DNA of 5,925 bases from Akkermansiaceae bacterium. Its GTDB lineage: Bacteria; Verrucomicrobiota; Verrucomicrobiia; Verrucomicrobiales; Akkermansiaceae. The position numbers and the translations under genes are program-made. Positions 1-4,857 of the stretch are shown here, in pieces. The DNA is taken from positions 1 to 5,925 of the forward strand of contig JALOTR010000203.1 of NCBI GenBank assembly GCA_025457805.1, in the 5' to 3' direction. Each line of letters opens with the position of its first letter. Position 1 is the stretch's first letter. The notes under the pieces are model-generated. The model was not told where the DNA came from. It saw only the letters and a program-made list of their open reading frames with translations, and made no database searches.

Positions 1-1071
1 CATCAGGTCGGGCTGGGGCTCGCCTTCCTGACCGATCAGCCACTCGCGCGCCAACTCCGTGAGCCATGCGCCTTGGTTGCGGAAAAGCACCGGCCGCGCT
101 CCGGTTTTCGCGGCATCCATGGCCACGGCGGTGAAATCGACGTGCGCGGTGATATCCATTTCCCCCGGAGCGGCCAGAGGGCACTCGCCTGCCCGATGCT
201 GCGAGAAGGTCCTCAGCGTGCCCTTGGTGCGTGCCACATGATAGTAGTCCGGCCGCGCAAATCCGTAATCGAACCACAACATCCACCCAGCCACCAGTGC
301 CCGCCCCAGCGGCGCGAAAAACTCCTCGTAGCCGGTCCGGACTTCCGTGCGATAGCCCTCCGGAAACGGCCCCTCCAAGCTAGCGACCGCCGCCGCGAGT
401 TTGCTCGTGGAAATCTCCGCCAGCTCCCAAACAAAGCCTGCCCCCTCATCCAGCGCCACCCGGCACTCCCGCCAGCGCCCGTCCCGCCACTCGATCACGT
501 GGAAGGGCAGCGCATCGAGAAGCTCATTGCCAAAGGCGATCCCCGGCAACGGATTCCTCGCCAGTTCCGCAGCGTCTGCGACGATGCGCACCGTCTTGTC
601 AAATTTCCCCAAGCTCGCCCGCTGCGCCTCCCTCAAGCTCGCGAGCGGCTCGCAGATCGCATATTCCAGCGCAGCCAGCGCCGCCGGATTCAGCCGCCCG
701 ATTTCCTCCAACACATCCGCCGCCAGCGTCCCGTCGTGCGCGCCGCACTCGATGATGCGCCAGGGTGCACCAATCCACTCCCACTCGCGCAGGAATCGCC
801 GCGCCAGCAAGCGCCCGAACAGCGGACCCACGCTCACACTGGTGAAAAAATCCCCTTCCCTGCCGACCTGGACCGCCTGCCGCGCATAATAACCACCCGC
901 CGGATCATACAAAGCCACCGCCATGAATTCAGGAAACACCATCGCCCCCTCACGGCCGATCTTCTCCCTGAGCAGCTCCCGCAACGAAGGGGTTGCGGGA
1001 AAGCTCCGGATCGGATAGTCTTCGGGTCGCTTGGCCGCCTGCATGGGCGCTGATGAATCCGGATCTGGCAT
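1..1071 (-). CDS. MidA-family (DUF185) SAM-dependent methyltransferase, C-terminus cut by window edge
   Basis: Reading the minus strand from ATG at 1071 gives 357 codons with no stop before the window edge. Family features seen: an N-terminal LYDPAGGYY segment (residues 54-62), GDFFTSVSVGPLFGRLLA (73-90), a SAM-binding motif I region IIECGAHDGTLAADVL (106-121), the signature FGNELLDALP (180-189, with N182, E183 and D186), then FDYG and later GTLRTFSQHR and DITAHVDFTAVA. This order is typical of the MidA/Methyltransf_28 family, whose mitochondrial relative NDUFAF7 methylates an arginine of a complex I subunit; the bacterial substrate is not established. Family proteins are usually somewhat longer, so only a short C-terminal part should be missing. 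Motif I reads GAHDG rather than the usual GxGxG. The start at 1071 is preferred because GAGGGG lies 5 bases upstream; an in-frame ATG at 1044 lacks such a site. It is divergent from the PBP gene. Confidence 0.9.
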   Translation of the reverse strand, partial: MPDPDSSAPMQAAKRPEDYPIRSFPATPSLRELLREKIGREGAMVFPEFMAVALYDPAGGYYARQAVQVGREGDFFTSVSVGPLFGRLLARRFLREWEWIGAPWRIIECGAHDGTLAADVLEEIGRLNPAALAALEYAICEPLASLREAQRASLGKFDKTVRIVADAAELARNPLPGIAFGNELLDALPFHVIEWRDGRWRECRVALDEGAGFVWELAEISTSKLAAAVASLEGPFPEGYRTEVRTGYEEFFAPLGRALVAGWMLWFDYGFARPDYYHVARTKGTLRTFSQHRAGECPLAAPGEMDITAHVDFTAVAMDAAKTGARPVLFRNQGAWLTELAREWLIGQEGEPQPDLM

Positions 1072-3496
1072 GGCAACCCCTCAATATTCGAACCGCAGGA
1101 AGAACAGCAAACGCTGGTTCTTCAAGCGCAAAGGCTTCTGGCTCACCCTGTTCATCCTCGGCCTCGTCGCGGGCATCGGCGGATATCTGTTTGTGGAGGG
1201 CTACACTCGCGAATACCGCCAGCGCGCCGCCACCTACGATCTGGACCGCATCAATGATCTGGAAATTCCCAGCGTGATCGTCGATCGCAATGGCAAGGAA
1301 ATCGGCCGGATTTTCGTGCAAAACCGCAGCGTCATTCCCATCGATCAGGTGCCGGATATCTTCATCAAGGCGCTGCGTGCTGGCGAAGATTCCCGTTTCC
1401 TTGATCACAATGGCGTGGACTACATCGGCATCATGCGTGCTGCCAAACTCACCGCCCAAGGCAGTGCGCAAGGAGCCAGCACCATCACCCAGCAGCTCGC
1501 GAGAAATGCCTACAACCTCAAAGAGGAAGCGGTTCAGCGCAAGGAAACCACCATCCAGCGGAAACTCGTGGAAGCCTTCCTCGCGATGCGCATCGAGGAG
1601 CGTTACAGCAAGCGCCAGATCCTGGAATTCTATCTCAACCGCATCTACTTCGGCAGCGGCTTCTATGGCATCCGCTCCGCCTCGCTCGGCTACTTCGGCA
1701 AGGAGCCGATGACACTCCAGCCCGAGGAATGCGCCTCGCTCGTCACCCTCATCAAGAACCCGAACCGCCGCTCGCCCCTCAACAACCCGAATGTCAACCG
1801 CGAGGGTCGCAATTACGTCCTGATGCGGATGAAAGAAGAGGGCTTCATTTCCTCATCAGAACTCACCCGTCTCAGAGCCCTGCCGCTTGTCCTCAACTCC
1901 CAGCCCCTGCGCCGCGGCACCACCCATCTCTACGAACGCATCGCGGAATCCGTGGGCCTCGCCCTTGGCGAAGACGCCCTCGCTTCGGGCGGTTTCACCA
2001 TCCACACCACCATCCTTTCCGAAGCCCAGTCCGCCGCGGAAAAGGCACTGGCCGATTCCCTCGCCCGTGCGGAAACCCAACCCGGATATCGCCGCCAGAA
2101 ATATGCCGATTACCGGAAATCCGATCCCAAACCCGCCGAGTATCTCCAAGGCGCCTGCCTGATGATCGATCACGATACCGGCGAAGTCCTCGCCCACGTC
2201 GGCGGCCGGGATTACGCACAAGTTCCCTATGATTTCATCGAACTCGGCAAACGTCCGCTCGGCACCGCCTTTTTCCCCTTCATCTACGCCGCAGGCTTCG
2301 AGGCCGGCCTCACCCCCGCCACCATCATCGAGGACGAGCCCATGGACAACCGCTCCGTCATGGTCGGCGGCCGCGAGGGCATCCTCGGCGAGTGGGGCAT
2401 GGAAGTGGCATCGCCCGTCTATCAGGGGAAAATCCCCGCCCGTGAGGCCTTGGAGCAGTCGAAAATCGGGGCCACCGTCCGCTTCGCCGATCAGGCCGGC
2501 CTCGCCCACGTCGTCAAGACCGCCACCAACTTCGGCTTCCCGCTGGAACGCGCCGAACTCCTCCGCCGCCTCTCCGTCGGCTTCGAGGAAGTTTCCCTCA
2601 AACAAGCCGTCCGCGCCATGTCCGCCTTCCCCAATGGCGGGAAACTCGGCTCCGCAGAACTGCATTATGTCGATCGCGTGGAAAACCCCAACGGCCGCAT
2701 CGTTTACCGCCGCGCACGGGTGACCCCGAAATCCGTCGAAGTCGTCGATGAAGCCACCGCCTGGCAGGTTCACAGCATGATGGCCGGCTCGCTCTATCGC
2801 GGCAGCTCCAAGGGCGCGCTCGATGGTCTCGTGGAAAAACCCTTCAACGGCGCAGGCAAAGGTGGCACCACCCATGACTTTGGCGATTGTTGGTTCCTCG
2901 GTTACAACAAGCGCATCACCTGTGGTGTGTGGACCGGTTTCCTCTCCGCCAATGGCGAACCCATCTACCCCGGCGCCTTCAGCCGCGATCTCGCCCTGCC
3001 AGTCTGGCAAGCCGCCATCAATGCCGCCACTCCCTCCTTCGGCGGCGGCAAATTGGAACCACCCGCCAGCGTCGTCGAGGTCCCCGTCTGCTCCGTCTCC
3101 GGCCAGCGCTCCACCCAGTTTTGCCAGGAATACTCGGAAGACCCCGCCACCGGCGTGGTCCGCTCCCACTCCACCTCCGTTTCCGAATACTTCCGCCGTG
3201 GCACGGAAAAAATTGCCTTCTGCACCGTCCACTCGGGCGCCGCAACAGACATCGCGAATCCTGAAAACTCCCTTCTCAACCTCCCCGCGCTCGACGCCGT
3301 CCCGGTCCGCCCCAAAGCCCCCGTCCTCATCGGCGACGATCCCTACCACACGGAACTCCCCAGCTTCGCCGCCGTTTCCAGCGAGTCCGGCATGGTCCGC
3401 CGCCGCACCAATGTGCTCGACAGTTTGGACTTGGGAAATTTCGAGGAAGCCATCCCGCTCAAGCGCCCCCGCCGTCTCGTCATCGAGGACGAATGA
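1070..3496 (+). CDS. Class A penicillin-binding protein with intact GT51 domain and apparently inactive transpeptidase domain
   Basis: 808 residues from ATG 1070. A basic cytoplasmic tail (RRKNSKRWFFKRK) precedes one membrane anchor (about residues 23-42). The GT51 peptidoglycan glycosyltransferase domain (about 75-250) has all its motifs: EDxxFxxHxG at 106-115 (E106 catalytic), GASTITQQLARN 135-146, RKLVE 164-168 (E168), ILEFYLNRIYFG 184-195 and RSPLNNP 234-240. The transpeptidase fold follows (about 290-640) and aligns well around its landmarks, but each catalytic motif is changed. The usual GSAFKPF is GTAFFPF (T399, F402), SxN is SKI (464-466), and KTGTT is KGGTT (597-601). The family acts at the outer face of the cytoplasmic membrane, polymerising lipid II; cross-linking and beta-lactam binding are inferred to be lost. 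The C-terminal extension has C674, C685 and C718-x-x-H721 in a CxxSG...C...GTE...C pattern. In-frame TTG 1031 and ATG 1043 are alternative starts; none has a strong ribosome site. A small gene follows 4 bases after the stop. Confidence 0.93.
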   Translation: MATPQYSNRRKNSKRWFFKRKGFWLTLFILGLVAGIGGYLFVEGYTREYRQRAATYDLDRINDLEIPSVIVDRNGKEIGRIFVQNRSVIPIDQVPDIFIKALRAGEDSRFLDHNGVDYIGIMRAAKLTAQGSAQGASTITQQLARNAYNLKEEAVQRKETTIQRKLVEAFLAMRIEERYSKRQILEFYLNRIYFGSGFYGIRSASLGYFGKEPMTLQPEECASLVTLIKNPNRRSPLNNPNVNREGRNYVLMRMKEEGFISSSELTRLRALPLVLNSQPLRRGTTHLYERIAESVGLALGEDALASGGFTIHTTILSEAQSAAEKALADSLARAETQPGYRRQKYADYRKSDPKPAEYLQGACLMIDHDTGEVLAHVGGRDYAQVPYDFIELGKRPLGTAFFPFIYAAGFEAGLTPATIIEDEPMDNRSVMVGGREGILGEWGMEVASPVYQGKIPAREALEQSKIGATVRFADQAGLAHVVKTATNFGFPLERAELLRRLSVGFEEVSLKQAVRAMSAFPNGGKLGSAELHYVDRVENPNGRIVYRRARVTPKSVEVVDEATAWQVHSMMAGSLYRGSSKGALDGLVEKPFNGAGKGGTTHDFGDCWFLGYNKRITCGVWTGFLSANGEPIYPGAFSRDLALPVWQAAINAATPSFGGGKLEPPASVVEVPVCSVSGQRSTQFCQEYSEDPATGVVRSHSTSVSEYFRRGTEKIAFCTVHSGAATDIANPENSLLNLPALDAVPVRPKAPVLIGDDPYHTELPSFAAVSSESGMVRRRTNVLDSLDLGNFEEAIPLKRPRRLVIEDE
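1077..1082 (-). promoter_or_regulatory. Shine-Dalgarno-like GAGGGG of the methyltransferase gene
   Basis: On the minus strand GAGGGG is followed by a 5-base spacer (TTGCC) and ATG at 1071. This decides the start in favour of 1071 over the internal ATG at 1044. The site lies inside the first codons of the divergent PBP gene. Confidence 0.5.
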
Positions 3497-3500
3497 TGCC

Positions 3501-3788
3501 ATGCCCTCCCGCGGACGCCACCGCTCCACTTCAAAGGAGTGCCACGATGTCCTGCGCCGCATCGAGAGCCTCGAGGGCGTAGCTGCCGTCATCATCGGCC
3601 GCTCCTACGGCGGCAAATCCCTCGGCAGCGAATGCCGTACCGGCTCCATCCGCATCCAGCGCCAAGTCTCCGGCGGCCTCAAAGCCGTCATGCAATCCTC
3701 CAAAGGCCTCCAGGAAATCTACATCCGCACCCAACCCGGCTGCGAAGACGCCGTCCAAAAAGCCCTCGAAGCCTCGCAGAAAACGTAG
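3501..3788 (+). CDS. Small conserved-looking protein of unknown function, 95 aa
   Basis: ATG at 3501 lies 4 bases after the PBP stop, so the two are probably one transcript. GAGGA at 3485-3489 is a possible, somewhat distant ribosome site. Codons are overwhelmingly C-ending, like the PBP gene, which supports real coding in this frame rather than in the overlapping ones. The protein has a basic N-terminus (RGRHR), a helix-like stretch (14-25), a strand-like VAAVIIGR (27-34), then GSIRIQRQV (48-56), and LKAVM...GLQEIYIRT (60-77), ending in a short helix. I do not recognise it firmly. The pattern of a short strand ending in GR, then LKA and QE-I-x-I-x-T, vaguely recalls the DUF2103 family of small uncharacterised proteins, but that is from memory and weak. 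No membrane segment or signal peptide is visible. The stop codon sits in a 9-base repeat that abuts a REP-like hairpin. Confidence 0.8.
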   Translation: MPSRGRHRSTSKECHDVLRRIESLEGVAAVIIGRSYGGKSLGSECRTGSIRIQRQVSGGLKAVMQSSKGLQEIYIRTQPGCEDAVQKALEASQKT

Positions 3789-3800
3789 TTGAAACGTAGT
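3781..3800 (+). repeat. 9-base direct repeat AAACGTAGT spanning the stop codon
   Basis: AAACGTAGT occurs at 3781-3789 and again at 3792-3800, separated by two bases. The first copy contains the TAG stop of the small gene; the second contains the GTAG that heads the following hairpin. It may be a duplication made when the repeat element was acquired, or chance. Confidence 0.55.
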
Positions 3801-3820
3801 CGGGGACTTCAGTCCCCCGA
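3796..3820 (+). repeat. REP-like element: GTAG followed by an imperfect palindrome
   Basis: GTAG (3796-3799) is followed by TCGGGGACT, TC, AGTCCCCCGA (3800-3820). The arms pair along their full length apart from one bulged C, around a CTTCAG centre. A GTAG or GGAG tetranucleotide before an imperfect palindrome is the layout of bacterial REP sequences mobilised by RAYT (Y1-type) transposases. It begins 8 bases after the stop of the small gene and could also protect the 3' end of that mRNA. No T-run follows, so it is not a standard terminator. Confidence 0.6.
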
Positions 3821-3825
3821 CAACA

Positions 3826-3835
3826 GGAGCGCTGG
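3826..3835 (+). repeat. Truncated GGAG-type REP half-element
   Basis: GGAGCGCTGG matches the first ten bases of the intact GGAG element found in reverse at 4221-4242, then diverges. It lies 5 bases after the GTAG hairpin and looks like a broken copy. At ten bases, chance cannot be excluded. Confidence 0.35.
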
Positions 3836-3850
3836 ATAACATCCCACAAA

Positions 3851-4063
3851 TCACTCCGTATTCTTCCCGGATGGCGCAGGTTCCGCCATCCCTAACAGCT
3901 CTCGTGGCACTCCATATTGCATCCACCAGATAGTGTAAAATACATCACTATGACCGAAGCTATGGGCAACCACGATCCAACCATCCTCGGTTCTGAGCCA
4001 AAGTCCCACCGCATCATCATTGTCATGCGGTGGGTGTTTGATGGACTTCCCTGAAGCATCCAC
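3851..4063 (-). CDS. Doubtful 70-aa hypothetical protein or gene remnant
   Basis: From GTG at 4063 the frame runs to TGA at 3853-3851. The frame is open back to 4108, where a TAG (4111-4109) interrupts it. Upstream of that TAG the same frame continues readably (SKSGLPFDWVHP) into the REP pair, which suggests a decayed longer gene. The product is rich in Trp, His and Asp (DGWIVVAHSFGHSD, FYTIWWMQYG); no family is recognised. Third-position GC is much lower than in neighbouring genes, no ribosome site is seen, and two perfect inverted repeats lie inside the frame. Either a small accessory gene, a pseudogene or a chance frame. Confidence 0.25.
   Translation of the reverse strand: MDASGKSIKHPPHDNDDAVGLWLRTEDGWIVVAHSFGHSDVFYTIWWMQYGVPRELLGMAEPAPSGKNTE
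3869..3891. repeat. Perfect 8-base inverted repeat, 7-base loop
   Basis: GGATGGCG (3869-3876) pairs with CGCCATCC (3884-3891) around CAGGTTC. No T-run follows on either strand. Function unknown. Confidence 0.5.
4005..4034. repeat. Perfect 10-base inverted repeat, 10-base loop
   Basis: CCCACCGCAT (4005-4014) and ATGCGGTGGG (4025-4034) are exact reverse complements around a 10-base loop. It is the longest perfect stem noticed in the window. It could form an RNA hairpin or be a dimeric protein site; no T-run follows. Confidence 0.6.
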
Positions 4064-4166
4064 CGTCCTGCCTACGAAAAGAGCCCAATTCCTGAACGTC
4101 TTGAACTTCTACGGATGCACCCAGTCAAATGGAAGTCCGGACTTGGAAGCGGTGAGGATCTGGAAC

Positions 4167-4242
4167 GGAGCGCAAGCTTCAGCCGGCGAGGTTTCTCTTC
4201 AAAAACCGCTCAATAACTCGCGCCGGCTGAAGCCAGCGCTCC
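4167..4242. repeat. Inverted pair of GGAG-type REP-like elements (BIME-like)
   Basis: Left element 4167-4188 reads GGAG, CGCAAGCTTCAGCCGGCG. Right element, minus strand 4242-4221, reads GGAG, CGCTGGCTTCAGCCGGCG. They agree at 20 of 22 positions and face each other across 32 bases. The right copy folds into a full stem with one G-T wobble around CTTCAG; the left copy has lost two pairs. Head-to-head REP pairs are the usual arrangement of bacterial interspersed mosaic elements. The CTTCAG centre is shared with the GTAG element at 3796. No transposase gene is in the window. Confidence 0.65.
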
Positions 4243-4255
4243 TTCCCATCGGCGA

Positions 4256-4276
4256 AATCTAACAGCCTGTTAGATT
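4256..4276. repeat. Perfect 9-base AT-rich inverted repeat, 3-base loop
   Basis: AATCTAACA (4256-4264), GCC, TGTTAGATT (4268-4276). It begins 14 bases after the REP pair and lies about 110 bases upstream of the prepilin gene. Its symmetry would suit a dimeric regulator operator, or a short hairpin in a leader transcript; neither is shown. Confidence 0.55.
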
Positions 4277-4283
4277 GTGATAC

Positions 4284-4297
4284 TACGCAAAAGCGTA
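4284..4297. repeat. Short inverted repeat TACGC-AAAA-GCGTA
   Basis: Five-base perfect arms around AAAA, 8 bases after the preceding inverted repeat and about 90 bases upstream of the prepilin start. Short enough to be chance, but its closeness to the 4256-4276 repeat is notable. Confidence 0.35.
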
Positions 4298-4384
4298 ATT
4301 TCAAGATCCACCAAATCATGGTTTCCTCCAGCGTCATTTCCGAAGGCAAATGACAGCCCCCTCCCCGGAAACCTCCCCGCTTGA

Positions 4385-4795
4385 ATGAAAACCAGTCCCT
4401 CCCCGAGACATCTTCCCAAATCCCTCAAAAAAGGCATGAGCCTGCTCGAACTCACCGTCGTGATTCTGGTGCTGCTCTCGCTGATGACGCTGCTCATGAT
4501 CGGCACCTCCACGTGGAAGCGTGGGGCGGATCGCTCGGCCTGCATTCTCAACATCCGCAACACCCAGAACGCCGTGCGCGCCTATCAGAATGTGCGGGGA
4601 GTGCCGGAAGGGACCTTGATCAACATCACCACCCAGGTGATGGGACCCGGTGGATTTCAGGAAATCATTCCGGAGTGCCCGGGCGGTGGCATTTACACGC
4701 CGCTGGATCGCATCCCGTATGAGGGCGAATTGGCCATCACTTGCAACCTCGCGCCGAATCAGGCCCACGTGCCGAATTCGTATGCGGATTGGTGA
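4385..4795 (+). CDS. Prepilin-type protein (type IV pilin / type II secretion pseudopilin-like), 136 aa
   Basis: A basic 17-residue leader (ends SLKKG) is followed by MSLLELTVVILVLLSLMTLLM. Prepilin peptidase would cut between G17 and M18, leaving E22 as the conserved Glu5 of the mature protein, with the hydrophobic helix at about 23-40. The soluble part has C53, and C98 and C120 in a PECPGGGIY...AITCNLA...HVP pattern, resembling small competence/type II pseudopilins, where such cysteines may pair. Start: TGA lies directly before this ATG in the same frame (4382-4384), so nothing longer is possible, and a later Met would remove the leader. No clear ribosome site precedes it. It stands alone here without assembly ATPase, platform protein or peptidase, so it presumably uses machinery encoded elsewhere. 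The exact system (pilus, secretion or uptake) cannot be told. Confidence 0.85.
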   Translation: MKTSPSPRHLPKSLKKGMSLLELTVVILVLLSLMTLLMIGTSTWKRGADRSACILNIRNTQNAVRAYQNVRGVPEGTLINITTQVMGPGGFQEIIPECPGGGIYTPLDRIPYEGELAITCNLAPNQAHVPNSYADW

Positions 4796-4818
4796 TGGGT
4801 GATGGTTGATGGGTGATT
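4791..4818 (+). repeat. Four-copy heptamer tandem repeat, GGTGATG consensus
   Basis: Units GGTGATG, GGTGATG, GTTGATG, GGTGATT run without gaps. The TGA stop of the prepilin gene (4793-4795) lies in the first unit, so unit gain or loss would alter only the spacer to the next gene. Function unknown; short tandem heptamers are known intergenic repeats in some bacteria. Confidence 0.6.
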
Positions 4819-4857
4819 CCGAAGCTTGGGCTTGGAAATTTTCATCAGGGTCACAGG

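Larger units (their letters stand above)
3789..4384. other. Repeat-rich intergenic region without a confident gene
   Basis: This 596-base stretch separates the PBP/small-gene pair from the prepilin gene. It is visibly less GC-rich than its flanks. It contains the GTAG and GGAG REP-like elements, perfect inverted repeats at 3869-3891, 4005-4034, 4256-4276 and 4284-4297, and a 6-base-arm repeat at 3930-3951 (ATAGTG / CACTAT). It also carries one weak minus-strand reading frame, 3851-4063. I see no tRNA, rRNA, riboswitch or T-tailed terminator. A promoter for the prepilin gene is expected in its right part, but I could not identify one. Confidence 0.6.

Noticed and set aside
73..1053. Long plus-strand open frame of 326 codons over the methyltransferase
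   Set aside because: It is antisense to a gene with clear MidA motifs, is rich in Arg, Pro and Gln as expected of a GC-rich shadow, and shows no recognisable domain.
2823..3500. Upstream in-frame extension of the small gene into the PBP
   Set aside because: The frame is open but its translation is Pro/Ser/Ala-rich shadow sequence; protein-like sequence begins at Met 3501.
3533..3582. Strong AAAGGAG followed 7 bases later by ATG 3547
   Set aside because: The ATG opens an 11-codon frame ending in TAG and is out of frame with the supported small gene, so the site looks fortuitous.
1856..3595. 579-codon minus-strand open frame across the PBP gene
   Set aside because: Its Gly/Ala/Asp-rich composition is that of an antisense shadow of C-ending codons, and the plus-strand PBP is unambiguous here.
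3796..3820. Rho-independent terminator after the small gene
   Set aside because: The hairpin is strong, but it is followed by CAACAGGAG with no T-run; a REP-like element explains it better.
3831..3839. DnaA box on the minus strand (TTATCCAGC)
   Set aside because: Only 7 of 9 bases match TTATCCACA and no second box or AT-rich unwinding region is nearby, so an origin is not supported.
4020..4262. 80-codon plus-strand frame in the intergenic region
   Set aside because: It crosses both REP-like elements, has no family resemblance, lacks a convincing ribosome site and overlaps the equally weak minus-strand frame.
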